Part shown: piece by piece, positions 33,331 to 42,423 of the stretch
Layout of the letters: every line of letters begins with the position of its first letter
How positions within the stretch are numbered: the first letter of the stretch is position 1
NCBI RefSeq assembly: GCF_021458635.1
Contig: NZ_JAIRDQ010000011.1
Coordinates: 124,001-188,000 of the forward strand
DNA: 64,000 bases
Source: Bradyrhizobium monzae
GTDB lineage: Bacteria > Pseudomonadota > Alphaproteobacteria > Rhizobiales > Xanthobacteraceae
Direction: 5' to 3'
Translations under genes and position numbers: made by a program
Notes under the pieces: generated by a model
The model's database searches: none
What the model saw: only the letters and a program-made list of their open reading frames with translations
What the model was told of the DNA's origin: nothing

Positions 33331-34212
33331 TCAACTGCGTGAGGCGCGGCCCTTATCGGCATTGAGACTGGCGAGGAGCGCGGACAATCGCTTTGCGAGT
33401 TGCTTCACATCGGAATCGTCCCGCCCCTCGCGAACGCAGACGACCGCGCGGGAGGGCGGTAGCTTTGGCAGATAGTAATCTTTGGACTTGACGAGATCCG
33501 GAGCGGCGAGCGCGCCCGGCATGGCGGATACGCCAAATCCTGCCCGGACGGCGCTCATGCGCACAGCGGAATCCGAGCTTCGCAGCACGATCCGGTAGGC
33601 AATGTCGCTTCGGTCCAGCGGCCCGATCATCCAATCGTCTTCAGGCAGGGTGATGATCGGAATCGGTGCGCCAGGCCGTGCGACGAAATCCCTCGACTTC
33701 ACCCAGTTCGTTTCGAACTCGAATTCGCTGACAATCCGGTCTTCGAGATCCTGCCCGAAGCCCTCGAGCAGGAACAGGCAGGCGACATCAATGAAGCCCT
33801 CGAGCAGGCCGCGTCGAATTTCGCTGGAATGTTCGGCGAAAACGAAGACACCGGCCAGGCTCTCCTTGCTGGACTCATCGAACAGCCGCGGAGCGAGCAG
33901 TTGGGTAATGCCGAGCCGCCGCATGGAGGATCGGTCTGATCCGCCCAGCCGGAGAAGCTGGTCGTTGGCATCGATGATGCGCCGGGCCTGCTGGAGCGCG
34001 AGCTTGCCGAGCTCGGTCAGGGACGTCCCATTCGCGGTTCGCGTGAAGAGCTCACCACCGATAAGGCCCTGCAGTCGCTTGACCTGGGCGCTGATCGCGG
34101 GCTGGCTGAGGCTGAGTTTCTCTGCTGCCTTGGACATGCTGCCCGTCTCAGCGATAGCCACGACGGTTCGCATGATTTCCATGGGAATATTTTGAATCTG
34201 CTGTCGAAGCAT
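33331..34212 (-). CDS. LysR family transcriptional regulator
   Basis: The 293-residue protein has the LysR winged-helix N-terminus: AETGSMSKAAEKLSLSQPAI and ISAQVKRLQGLIGGELFTRT. A periplasmic-binding-like effector domain follows with SDSAVRMSAVRAGFGVSAMPG near the end. The ATG at 34212 has AAGGAG upstream on the minus strand. The region towards the divergent tadE-like gene contains an inverted repeat (34368-34389) that could be its binding site. The effector is unknown. Confidence 0.9.
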   Translation of the reverse strand: MLRQQIQNIPMEIMRTVVAIAETGSMSKAAEKLSLSQPAISAQVKRLQGLIGGELFTRTANGTSLTELGKLALQQARRIIDANDQLLRLGGSDRSSMRRLGITQLLAPRLFDESSKESLAGVFVFAEHSSEIRRGLLEGFIDVACLFLLEGFGQDLEDRIVSEFEFETNWVKSRDFVARPGAPIPIITLPEDDWMIGPLDRSDIAYRIVLRSSDSAVRMSAVRAGFGVSAMPGALAAPDLVKSKDYYLPKLPPSRAVVCVREGRDDSDVKQLAKRLSALLASLNADKGRASRS

Positions 34213-34367
34213 CCGGGGCTCCTTCCGGCAGGCGATATCGAGAAAACTCGTCTCCCATTTCAAAAGTGTTCTTGTTTTTAGCGGCAACTCACCGGAGCTC
34301 TACGGCCAAACGATCGAACGCGTGCCGCCAACTGCTCCCGGTACCAAGTACTTCAACGGAATCTATA

Positions 34368-34389
34368 TGGCTATTTGCATGCATAGCCA
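34368..34389. promoter_or_regulatory. Inverted repeat between LysR and TadE genes
   Basis: TGGCTAT and ATAGCCA are separated by eight bases (TTGCATGC). It lies 156 bases upstream of the LysR start and 86 bases upstream of tadE. A LysR-type binding role is suggested by position only. Confidence 0.45.
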
Positions 34390-34474
34390 CTTCAACTTTT
34401 GCGTGTAGCATCGTGCATACATCGTAAATCCGCATTCCTCAAGCTCGTAGAAATTCGGGATTTGAGGTTTTCAC

Positions 34475-34885
34475 ATGCGTTTTGCGCGAAACGAAAGTGG
34501 GGCAACGGCGGTTGAGTTCGCCATCATGCTTCCGATATTTCTCGCATTGATATTCGGCATCGTGGTGTTCGGCTCCTATTTCGCGATGATTCACGGCGTT
34601 CAACAGCTCGCCGCGGAGGCTGCGCGAACGTCGGTCGCTGGCCTTAGCGACACCGAACGCAACAGTCTCGCCACATCCTACGTCGTCGCCAGCGTTGCCG
34701 ATTATCCGTTGCTCGATGCCACGAAGGTGAACGTCGTAGCGGCGCCGTCCGGCTCCGATCCGAACGTATATGTCGTCACGGTCAACTACGACGCCTCGTC
34801 GAGCTTCATCTTTGCGCTTCCTTTCGTCCCTGCTTTGCCGCCATCGATCTCGCGATCGGCGGTCATTCCGTACGGAGGATTCTGA
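34475..34885 (+). CDS. TadE family pseudopilin-like protein
   Basis: The 136-residue protein starts with a short basic leader and the TadE signature SGATAVEFAIMLPIF, which combines a cleavage-like Glu position with the membrane helix. The rest is a small beta-rich periplasmic domain. TadE-type minor pseudopilins act with the Tad/Flp pilus secretion system in adhesion. No TadA ATPase, CpaB or Flp pilin is present in the window, so this is an orphan pair with the next gene, which starts two bases after its stop. Confidence 0.85.
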   Translation: MRFARNESGATAVEFAIMLPIFLALIFGIVVFGSYFAMIHGVQQLAAEAARTSVAGLSDTERNSLATSYVVASVADYPLLDATKVNVVAAPSGSDPNVYVVTVNYDASSSFIFALPFVPALPPSISRSAVIPYGGF

Positions 34886-34886
34886 C

Positions 34887-36548
34887 GTGAAGCTGACGAC
34901 GGTGTTTCGCCGCTTCATCGCGGATCGCTCCGGCAACTTCACCATCATGGCGGCCGGGTTGATGACCCTGGTCATCGGCTGTACCGCGCTCGGCGTCGAT
35001 GTCGGATCCATCTTTGCCGACAAGCGAAAGGCGCAGAGCGCCGCCGACCTCGCCGCAATCGTCGCGGCCAGCAATCTGACCAATGCCTATAATGCAGCGT
35101 CCGCGACGGTCGTGAAGAACAATTATCCGGCCAGCTCGCTGGTTGGCGTGGATATCGGTACCTACACACCCAATTCGGCCGTGGCGTCGCAAACGCGTTT
35201 CGTTACACCGGCCACGGGATCCGCCAATGCGGCCCGGGTCACGCTGAGGACCCAGACCCCGCTCTACTTCGCTCGCTACATCACCGGCAGCAGCCAGTTC
35301 ACGATCAACGCCCAGGCCACCGCCTCGAGCACGGCATTCGCCTCCTTCGCGATCGGGTCGCGCCTGGTTTCGATCAATGGCGGCCTGCTCAACGCCATTC
35401 TCGGCGGCATGTTGGGGACCAACATTTCGCTGTCGGCGATGGACTACCAGTCGCTGATCAATGCAAGGATCGATGCGTTCGACTTTCTGTCGGCGCTGGC
35501 GACACGCATGAGTCTCACGGGCGTGACGTATAACGACCTGCTGACGGGCAATGCCAGATTGCCCGATGTGGTTGCCGCGGCTCTGGCGGCACAGCAGGCC
35601 ACCAACGGCCCCAGCTCGGCGACCACGGCGCTGTCCATGATATCACAGGCCGTCTCCAGCCTCTCGACCAGGATCAGCCTCGGCTCGGTGATCGATCTGG
35701 GGCCCTATAACGGCATGATCACCGGCCAGAAGCCGAAGGTCGGCGTCAGCATGTCGGTCTTCAGCCTGCTTTCCGCTGTGGCGGAGGTGGCGAACGGTAC
35801 GCACCAGATCACGGCACCCGTCAATCTGGGGCTGCCAGGCATCGCCGCAGCCAGCCTCGTGGTGACGGTCGGCGAACGCCCCGTGGGCTCGAGCTGGATC
35901 GCTGTCGGAACGCAAGGTGCGAGCGTTCACACGGCCCAGACACGGATCCTGCTGATGATCCAGATCGGCGGCAGCGGAATCGTTCCTGCGATCAACCTGC
36001 CGCTCTATGTCGAAATCGCGCAAGGCACGGCTACTCTCAACGCCATTTCGTGCAACCATGCGAACATCGCCAGCTCGACAGTGACGCTTGGCGTCACGCC
36101 TGGGCTCGTCGACGCCTGGATCGGCAATGTCTCGCTGGCGGACATGACGAATTTCTCGACCAAGCCGAACCCGCCAGCAGCCGTGCTCGTCAATGTCGGC
36201 GGATTCAACGTCGCCGGCCGCGCCCATGCGGCGATCGGAAATACGTCGCCGACCTCGGTCGATTTCAGCTATGTCGATATCCAGTCGCAACTGGCGAAAA
36301 CGGTCAGCACGCGGAACTTCACTTCGTCGCTGACATCGACCTTGCTCGGCGATCTCTCGCTCAGTGTCAACGGCGTCGGCGTTCCGATCTTGGGGCTGAC
36401 GTCGGCGGTCAGTGGGATCCTGTCCGGCTCGACCGGCTCGATCGACAAGCTCGTCGCGTCGGTGTTGTCAACGCTCGGAGTCGGTGTCGGCCAGGCGGAC
36501 GTGTGGGTGTCAGGCGTCCGTTGCGACGGTGCGGTGCTGGTCAACTAG
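34887..36548 (+). CDS. TadG-like large pilus-associated protein
   Basis: The 553-residue protein begins with the TadG-like N-terminus: SGNFTIMAAGLMTLVIGC followed by GVDVGSIFADKRKAQSAAD. The remaining 480 or so residues are Ser/Thr/Ala/Gly/Val-rich, consistent with a large extracytoplasmic beta-structured part. The GTG start at 34887 is only two bases after the tadE stop and has CGGAGG upstream. Role: probable surface/pilus-associated protein or anchoring subunit. Confidence 0.8.
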   Translation: MKLTTVFRRFIADRSGNFTIMAAGLMTLVIGCTALGVDVGSIFADKRKAQSAADLAAIVAASNLTNAYNAASATVVKNNYPASSLVGVDIGTYTPNSAVASQTRFVTPATGSANAARVTLRTQTPLYFARYITGSSQFTINAQATASSTAFASFAIGSRLVSINGGLLNAILGGMLGTNISLSAMDYQSLINARIDAFDFLSALATRMSLTGVTYNDLLTGNARLPDVVAAALAAQQATNGPSSATTALSMISQAVSSLSTRISLGSVIDLGPYNGMITGQKPKVGVSMSVFSLLSAVAEVANGTHQITAPVNLGLPGIAAASLVVTVGERPVGSSWIAVGTQGASVHTAQTRILLMIQIGGSGIVPAINLPLYVEIAQGTATLNAISCNHANIASSTVTLGVTPGLVDAWIGNVSLADMTNFSTKPNPPAAVLVNVGGFNVAGRAHAAIGNTSPTSVDFSYVDIQSQLAKTVSTRNFTSSLTSTLLGDLSLSVNGVGVPILGLTSAVSGILSGSTGSIDKLVASVLSTLGVGVGQADVWVSGVRCDGAVLVN

Positions 36549-36703
36549 AGCGGACTGATGATGCTCGATGGCCTCAGCGGCCGTGCCCGCCGCGCGATTG
36601 AGCGCTGTCTCGAGGGCAGGGAGCCCACAGCCGAACCACTCGGGGATTCTTGCGTGGGCCAGAAACGCACGGCGTGCTTTTGCCGCGCAGGCCGTGCCGC
36701 GCC

Positions 36704-38203
36704 TCAGTCCGTCACGATCTTCACGCGATCACGCACCTTCACCTGCGCGTTGCGATCGAGCCCGTTCAGGACGCGAAATCGTTCGGCCGGGTGATCGACG
36801 CCGGCCATGCGGTGAGACAGCGATTCCACGGTGTCGCCGGGCTGCACGGTGATCACCTTGATGCGCAGCGGACGCGCGGCCTGGATCTCCTCGAGGGTCA
36901 GGCGGCGGAACGAGTTGACGGTCTCGCGCGCATTGCGCTCGCTCTCGGTCGATTTCTGCCGAGTGGCGAAGATGAAGCGATAGACGTCGCTGCCGAAGCG
37001 CAGCGCATAGACCTTGAACTGCCACTGGTCGCCCTTGGCGGTGGCGGACGCGGCCGGAAAACCATTGATGGTGATGTCCTCGGTGGACGCCTTCTCGACG
37101 CCTTCCATCCAGCCGGAATTGAGGTAGTCGCCGAGCGACTGCTCGGCCGGCACGCGCACGACGTCGAAGCGCATCGCCTGCGAGCCGCCCTCGCGCACGC
37201 CGATCACCGCCTGCGCGGTGTTGTCGAGCGTGAAATTATCCGGTGCCTGGAAGGTGAAGCCGAGTTTCGGATGCAGGAAACGCCGGCCGCGGACGAAGCC
37301 CTCGCTGGGATCCTCGCCATAGACGAGGTTGTCGATCGCGGCGAGATAGCTCTCGCGGTCACGCTCGCCGCCTTCGGGGGCGACGTATTGACGAGCAATG
37401 GTCTGCGCATTCTGCACGCGCTCGGGCGTGGCCGGATGCGACGAGGTGAAATCCTGCGCGCGTGGATCGAGCGAGCTCTTGCCGGCCTTCAGCTCGGCAT
37501 TGCGCTCCATCGCGGAGAGAAAGCGTGCAGCCCCATACGGGTCGAAATGTGCCTTGGCGGCGATGCCGACGCCGATGCCGTCGGCCTCGAACTCCTGGTT
37601 GCGCGAAAAGCTCGCCATGGTCAGTTTGGTCTTGGCGAGCGCGAGCGCGGTGAGATCGGGGTCGGTGCTCATGTCGGTGACGACACGGGTGACGATGGCG
37701 GCCTGGCGGGCCTGATCCTCGCGCATCGCGGCGTGCTTGGACAGCACATGCGCCATCTCGTGGCTCAGCACCGAGGACAATTCGGAGGTGTCACTGGCGA
37801 GCGCAAGCAGGCCGCGGGTGACATAGAGCTGGCCGTTCGGCAGCGCGAAGGCGTTTACCGCGCCGGAATTGAGAATCGTGACCTTGTAGCCCTGGTCGGG
37901 GCGGTCGGAGGCGGCAACGAGCCGGTCGACGGTCTTGCTGACCAGTGATTCAAGCCTGGGGTCGTCATAGGCGCCGCCATAGCTCGCCAGGATGCGTTCG
38001 TGCTCTTTCTCGGTGGCGGGGGTCTGGGCGACGGCCGGCTTTGGCTTGGGCAACGCAACGGTGGGCGGGGCCGCCGCGGTCTGGAACCGGCCCATGTCGC
38101 CGCAACCGGCGAGGGCTGTGCCCAGCACAAGGCAAAGCGCGGCCGGCGCAGCCCGAAGGCGGCGTCCTACGCCCTTTTTGTGCTGTTCTAGCACCCCATT
38201 CAC
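36704..38203 (-). CDS. M48 family metalloprotease, lipoprotein, with LysM-like C-terminus
   Basis: The 499-residue protein has a lipobox-like ALAGC after its signal sequence, so attachment to a membrane in the periplasm is expected. The zinc protease motif SHEMAHVLSKH (HExxH) lies near residue 148, with the third ligand Glu in FEADGIGVGIA. A family C-terminal domain follows and the protein ends with a LysM-like VQPGDTVESLSHRM. This is the BepA/YfgC-like group, linked to outer-membrane protein quality control. It is convergent with TadG. Confidence 0.9.
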   Translation of the reverse strand: MNGVLEQHKKGVGRRLRAAPAALCLVLGTALAGCGDMGRFQTAAAPPTVALPKPKPAVAQTPATEKEHERILASYGGAYDDPRLESLVSKTVDRLVAASDRPDQGYKVTILNSGAVNAFALPNGQLYVTRGLLALASDTSELSSVLSHEMAHVLSKHAAMREDQARQAAIVTRVVTDMSTDPDLTALALAKTKLTMASFSRNQEFEADGIGVGIAAKAHFDPYGAARFLSAMERNAELKAGKSSLDPRAQDFTSSHPATPERVQNAQTIARQYVAPEGGERDRESYLAAIDNLVYGEDPSEGFVRGRRFLHPKLGFTFQAPDNFTLDNTAQAVIGVREGGSQAMRFDVVRVPAEQSLGDYLNSGWMEGVEKASTEDITINGFPAASATAKGDQWQFKVYALRFGSDVYRFIFATRQKSTESERNARETVNSFRRLTLEEIQAARPLRIKVITVQPGDTVESLSHRMAGVDHPAERFRVLNGLDRNAQVKVRDRVKIVTD

Positions 38204-38229
38204 GTCGCTTAACCCGTGCCTGGCCTTTG

Positions 38230-39030
38230 TTAAGGCCTTACCCCGATAGGCTCGTTTGCGCCCAGCAATTCGACCTGCCCCACCCGGAGCACATCGATAC
38301 GCGGCCCCGTAGTCCCCTCAACCCAGCCCCGGACGCGAATACGTCTGTTTTCCAAGGACTTAAGGGCTATTCCGGCGCTTTCAAACGCCGGCAGCGTGCG
38401 CTTTGAAATAGTCACAGCAAAGCCGCGTGTCCAGCTTCGTCCGAAGTTGAGGTAGGTCGTTGCCCCAGCTTGCCGGACCGACAGGACTTTGCCCTCGACC
38501 ACCATAAAGCGCCCGATCCCGGCCAAAATATCGTCCGGACTTTCCGCGTTTTTTATGGCCGACGGATCAGCCCAGTTGCCCTTTTTTTGGCGCCTTGCCT
38601 CGGCCTCCGACGACATCAGGGCGGTGGCGCACGCCTTGTCCACGATCTCTGCCGAAACGACGGCATCGCCCTGGGCGAGCAGCATGGCCTGCACCGAGGT
38701 GTCACTTTCGCCGATGAACACCAGCGCGCCCTGGCGGCCATAGCGGTCGGGTGTGTCGTCCGCGCTGCGCAGCGTCACGTCGCGGCTGACGAGCAACGAG
38801 GTCAGCGCCTGCTTCGTCGTCACCGTCGCCTCGATCCCGGTGAGGCGCACCTCGCGACCGTCGTCGAGACGTACGCTGCGCGCATCGACGATGGCCGCGA
38901 CGTGGCCTTCGCCCTGTGCTTCGAATTGGCACGGTGCGGCGAACGCAGTGTGACCCGCGGCGAGAACGAATGTGGCGATGAGGTGAAGTCGTTGCGTCAA
39001 GAGACCCGGAGAGGTTGCGTTGTGCTTCAA
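38230..39030 (-). CDS. Thermonuclease-like (SNase fold) exported protein
   Basis: The protein has a signal-peptide-like N-terminus (HLIATFVLAAGHTAFAA) followed by an SNase-like fold: VRLDDGREVRLTGIEA and DTPDRYGRQGALVF. The usual catalytic Glu after the Arg-Leu-x-Gly-Ile-(D/E)-Ala-Pro segment is not conserved (EATVTTKQ here), so nuclease activity is doubtful. A second, OB-fold-like part follows. The TTG start at 39030 is tentative, since the longer open frame to 39444 runs through an interspersed repeat. Confidence 0.65.
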   Translation of the reverse strand: MKHNATSPGLLTQRLHLIATFVLAAGHTAFAAPCQFEAQGEGHVAAIVDARSVRLDDGREVRLTGIEATVTTKQALTSLLVSRDVTLRSADDTPDRYGRQGALVFIGESDTSVQAMLLAQGDAVVSAEIVDKACATALMSSEAEARRQKKGNWADPSAIKNAESPDDILAGIGRFMVVEGKVLSVRQAGATTYLNFGRSWTRGFAVTISKRTLPAFESAGIALKSLENRRIRVRGWVEGTTGPRIDVLRVGQVELLGANEPIGVRP

Positions 39031-39077
39031 CCTTAACTCATGCGCGGTGGGTCGCGAAGGGGCTTGCTCACAATCCA

Positions 39078-39154
39078 TCATTGCGAGCGGAGCGAAGCAA
39101 TCCAGAATCTTTTCGCGGAGGCAGTCTGGATTGCTTCGCTCCGCTCGCAATGAC
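39078..39154. repeat. Palindromic repeat (TCATTGCGAGC type)
   Basis: TCATTGCGAGCGGAGCGAAG and TTCGCTCCGCTCGCAATGAC are almost exactly inverted. Related copies occur at 40548-40635 and 46694-46812. It lies between the nuclease-like gene and the ABC binding protein gene. Confidence 0.85.
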
Positions 39155-39337
39155 GCGGATATATTTGTCCGCAACACACCATTCCGCTTTGCGGAAAACA
39201 TGAGGCCGTCGCGAGACGCGCGTCGCGCTTCTGCTTGCTGCGCTCTTGCGCATGCGGCATGATTACGGCAACAGCGTTTGCCAAGAGCAATAATCAAGCC
39301 GCCATTCAGAGTCAGGCGATCAAGGGAGGTCTTTTCA

Positions 39338-40543
39338 ATGAAGCATATTTTGTCGGGCATTTTTGCCGCCGCGCTGGCTCTCAGCGCGAGTGCTGCGCAG
39401 GCCCAGGACAAGCCAGCCCTGAAGATCGGCGGCATCCTCGACATGTCGAGCCTCTATGCCGACATCACCGGCCCCGGCAGCGAGACCGCAGCCAAGATGG
39501 CGGTGGAGGATTTCGGCGGCGAGGTGCTGGGACGCAAGATCCAGGTGCTGGCGGCCGACCATCAGAACAAGGCCGACCTGTCCGCCAACATCGCCCGCGA
39601 CATGCTCGACAACCAAGGCGTCGAAATGATCTACGACGTCGCGGCGTCCGCGACCGCGCTTGCTGCCGGCGAGATCGCCAAGGCGCGCAACAAGATCATC
39701 ATGTTCAACGGCCCGGGCTCGATCCGTCTCACCAACGAAGCCTGCGGTCCCTACACCATCCATTACGTGTTCGACACCTACGGCCAGGCCAACGTGACCG
39801 GCCTTGCGGCCGTGAAGTCGGGCCTCGACACCTGGTTCTTCCTCACCGCCGACTATGCCTTCGGCCAGGATCTGGAGAAGGACACCAGCGCCGTCGTCAC
39901 CAAGACCGGCGGCAAGGTGCTTGGCGCCGTCCGCCATCCGCTCAATACGTCGGATTTCTCGTCGTTCCTACTGCAGGCCCAAGCCTCCAAGGCCAAGGTG
40001 ATCGGGCTCGCCAACGCCGGCGGCGACACCGTCAACGCCATCAAGCAGGCGGCCGAGTTCGGCATCACCAAGGGCGGCCAGAAGGTCTCGCCGCTGCTCG
40101 CCTTCGTCTCCGACATCGACTCGATCGGGCTCGAGACCGCGCAGGGTCTGCTGCTGGCCGAAGCCTTCTACTGGGACCTCAACGACGACACCCGCGCGTG
40201 GTCGAAGCGCTTCATGGAGCGCACCAAGCGGATGCCGACCTCGGCGCAAGCCGGCGTCTATTCCTCCGTCATGCACTATCTGAAGGCGGTGAAGTCGGCG
40301 GGTACGACCGACTCTGCCGCAGTCATGAAGGTGATGAAGGAAACGCCGATCAACGACTTCTTCGCCAAGAACGGCAAGATCCGTGAGGATGGCCGCATGA
40401 TCCACGACATGTACCTGTTCGAGGTGAAGAAGCCGTCGGAGTCCAAGGGACGCTGGGACGATTACAAGCTGCTCGCCACCGTGCCCGGCAGCGAATCGTT
40501 CCAGTCGCTGGAGCAGTCGCGCTGCCCGCAGGTGAAGAAGTAA
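39338..40543 (+). CDS. ABC transporter substrate-binding protein, branched-chain amino acid type
   Basis: The 401-residue protein has a signal peptide ending at AAQA and the Leu/Ile/Val-binding-protein fold, starting KIGGILDMSSLYADITGPGS. Segments such as IKQAAEFGITKGGQKV are typical of the rhizobial family that often binds aromatic acids or amides instead of amino acids. GGGAGG precedes the ATG. The permease and ATPase genes are not adjacent, but the acyl-CoA genes downstream suggest a carbon source for beta-oxidation. Confidence 0.9.
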   Translation: MKHILSGIFAAALALSASAAQAQDKPALKIGGILDMSSLYADITGPGSETAAKMAVEDFGGEVLGRKIQVLAADHQNKADLSANIARDMLDNQGVEMIYDVAASATALAAGEIAKARNKIIMFNGPGSIRLTNEACGPYTIHYVFDTYGQANVTGLAAVKSGLDTWFFLTADYAFGQDLEKDTSAVVTKTGGKVLGAVRHPLNTSDFSSFLLQAQASKAKVIGLANAGGDTVNAIKQAAEFGITKGGQKVSPLLAFVSDIDSIGLETAQGLLLAEAFYWDLNDDTRAWSKRFMERTKRMPTSAQAGVYSSVMHYLKAVKSAGTTDSAAVMKVMKETPINDFFAKNGKIREDGRMIHDMYLFEVKKPSESKGRWDDYKLLATVPGSESFQSLEQSRCPQVKK

Positions 40544-40547
40544 GCAT

Positions 40548-40635
40548 CGTCATTGCGAGGAGCTCTTGCGACGAAGCAATCCAGACTGTCTCCACGGAAA
40601 CATCTCTGGATTGCTTCGCTGCGCTCGCAATGACG
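40548..40635. repeat. Palindromic repeat (TCATTGCGAGG type)
   Basis: CGTCATTGCGAGGAGC and GCTGCGCTCGCAATGACG are inverted, with a middle part that includes AGCAATCCAGAC and CTGGATTGCT. It follows the ABC binding protein gene and could end its transcript. Confidence 0.85.
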
Positions 40636-40675
40636 AGGTGATAGCCCGGTCTAACAACAACAAGGGAGACGTCCC

Positions 40676-41464
40676 ATGAACGACATGGTTCTGCAAAACC
40701 TCGAAGGTGGGCTGCTCACCATCACCATGAACCGTCCCGAGCGAAAGAACGCGCTCAATCCCGAGATGGTCGCGGGTCTGGTCGAGGCGGCGCGGCGCGC
40801 GGCCGACGATCCCGAGGTGCGTGCGGTGCTGTTCAAGGGCGCTGGCGGCTCGTTCTGCGTCGGCGGTGACGTCAAGTCGATGGCGGCCGGCCGCGCGCCG
40901 CTGCCGTTCGAAGTGAAGATGGCGAACCTCCGCCGCGGCATGGAGGTCTCGCGCATTCTGCATCAGATGCCAAAGCCGGTGGTGGCGCAGCTCGACGGCG
41001 CGGCAGCGGGCGCCGGTCTTTCGATGGCGCTGTCGTGCGATCTGCGCGTTGCCTCGGAATCCTGCAAGATCACGACGGCTTTCGCCAAGGTCGGTTTCTC
41101 CGGTGACTACGGCGGTACATACTTCTTGACCCAGCTGCTCGGCAGCGCACGGGCGCGCGAACTTTACCTGACGTCGCCCGTGCTGACGGCGAAGGAAGCG
41201 CACGCGATCGGCATGGTGACCAAGGTCGTCCCCGACGCCGAGATCGATGCGGCCGCGCACGAGTTGGCGCTATCCCTGGCCCAGGGGCCGTCGATCGCGC
41301 TCGGCTACATCAAGCGCAACATCAACAATGCCGAACACCTGCCGCTGGAAGATTGCTTCGACGGCGAAGCCATCCACCACACCCGCTGCAGCGATACCGA
41401 GGATCACAAGGAGGCCGCGAAGGCTTTCGTCGAGAAGCGCAAGCCGTCCTTCAGGGGCGCATGA
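40676..41464 (+). CDS. Enoyl-CoA hydratase/isomerase family protein
   Basis: The 262-residue crotonase-fold enzyme has the oxyanion-hole segments FCVGGDVKSM and QLDGAAAGAGLSMALSCDL, plus the catalytic-loop region GGTYFLTQLLG. It would hydrate enoyl-CoA intermediates in an acyl-CoA degradation pathway. The ATG at 40676 is preceded by AGGGAGACGTCCC. The stop overlaps the start of the next gene (ATGA), coupling it to a VOC protein. Confidence 0.9.
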   Translation: MNDMVLQNLEGGLLTITMNRPERKNALNPEMVAGLVEAARRAADDPEVRAVLFKGAGGSFCVGGDVKSMAAGRAPLPFEVKMANLRRGMEVSRILHQMPKPVVAQLDGAAAGAGLSMALSCDLRVASESCKITTAFAKVGFSGDYGGTYFLTQLLGSARARELYLTSPVLTAKEAHAIGMVTKVVPDAEIDAAAHELALSLAQGPSIALGYIKRNINNAEHLPLEDCFDGEAIHHTRCSDTEDHKEAAKAFVEKRKPSFRGA

Positions 41465-42219
41465 CGATGGCGCCCTATATGCGGCTGCGGCAGATTTGTC
41501 TCGTCGCGCCGCAGCTCGCGCCTGTCATCTCTGATATCGCCGAGATCATGGGCCTCGCCGTCTGCTACCGCGACGGCAATGTCGCGAAATACGGCCTGGA
41601 GAACGCGCTGCTCCCGGTCGACACGATCATGCTCGAGGTCGTCGCGCCCTTCAAGGACGGCACCACGGCCGGCCGCTTCATCGAGAAGACCGGCGGCCGC
41701 GGCGGCTACATGGCGATCTTCTGCTGCAATGATCCGGACGAGCGCGGCCGCAACGCCGATGCGCTCGGTGTGCGCACAGCTAACGTCATCGACCACGCGC
41801 CCTATCACGGCGTCCAGCTTCACCCCCGCGACTGCCGCGCCGCCTTCATCGAATTCAACCACACCGAAGGCAGCGACGATATTTTGGGTACGTATCCGCC
41901 GGCCGGACCGGACTGGCAAAAGTTCATCCGCAAGGATGTGACGCAAGCGCTGACGGCCGTGGAGATGCAGAGCCCGGACCCGCAAGGGCTGGCGGCGCAC
42001 TGGGGCAAGATCGTCGGGGTTGCAGCTGATGGTGAGGCCGAATTGAAGCTGCCCAATGCGACGTTCCGCTTCGTCAAGGGTGCCGACGAGATCATGAGTG
42101 CGCTGGAGTTTCGCGTGGCTGATGCGGCACACGTGCTGCACGTGGCGAGGTCAAAGGGGCTGGCGGTGGCGGGGAACGAGTTTCTGTTGGGCGGGGTAAT
42201 GTTCCGGCTTGCTGTCTGA
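41461..42219 (+). CDS. VOC (glyoxalase-like) family protein
   Basis: The 252-residue protein has two glyoxalase-like halves: RLRQICLVAPQLAPVISD at the start and LEFRVADAAHVLHVARSKG near the end. Its VIDHAPYHGVQLHP segment provides possible metal-ligand histidines. It may be a lyase, epimerase or binding protein acting on a CoA-thioester-derived metabolite. It overlaps the hydratase stop by four bases, so the two are co-translated. Confidence 0.75.
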   Translation: MTMAPYMRLRQICLVAPQLAPVISDIAEIMGLAVCYRDGNVAKYGLENALLPVDTIMLEVVAPFKDGTTAGRFIEKTGGRGGYMAIFCCNDPDERGRNADALGVRTANVIDHAPYHGVQLHPRDCRAAFIEFNHTEGSDDILGTYPPAGPDWQKFIRKDVTQALTAVEMQSPDPQGLAAHWGKIVGVAADGEAELKLPNATFRFVKGADEIMSALEFRVADAAHVLHVARSKGLAVAGNEFLLGGVMFRLAV

Positions 42220-42244
42220 GCTTTTGCCTTCGCAGCTCTCAATC

Positions 42245-42398
42245 CGTCATCCTGAGGTGCGAGCTGTACGGTGCGTAGCAACGTGCAGGGAGCTTCGAAG
42301 GATGTGCGGCCCGATTGGTGGCCGTTCATCCTTCGAGGCCTTCGCCACGCTCCGGCACCTCCAGCGACAGCGGCTACGCCGCTGCGCTGGGATGACGG
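42245..42398. repeat. Palindromic repeat (CGTCATCCTGAGG type)
   Basis: The ends CGTCATCCTGAGGTGCGAG and GCTGCGCTGGGATGACGG are inverted, with GAAGGATGTGCGGCCCG and ATCCTTCGAGGCCTTCG in between. It resembles the copy at 17300-17446. It separates the VOC gene from an acyl-CoA synthetase fossil. Confidence 0.8.
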
Positions 42399-42423
42399 AT
42401 AACGATAAAAGCAGGGATTCAAC

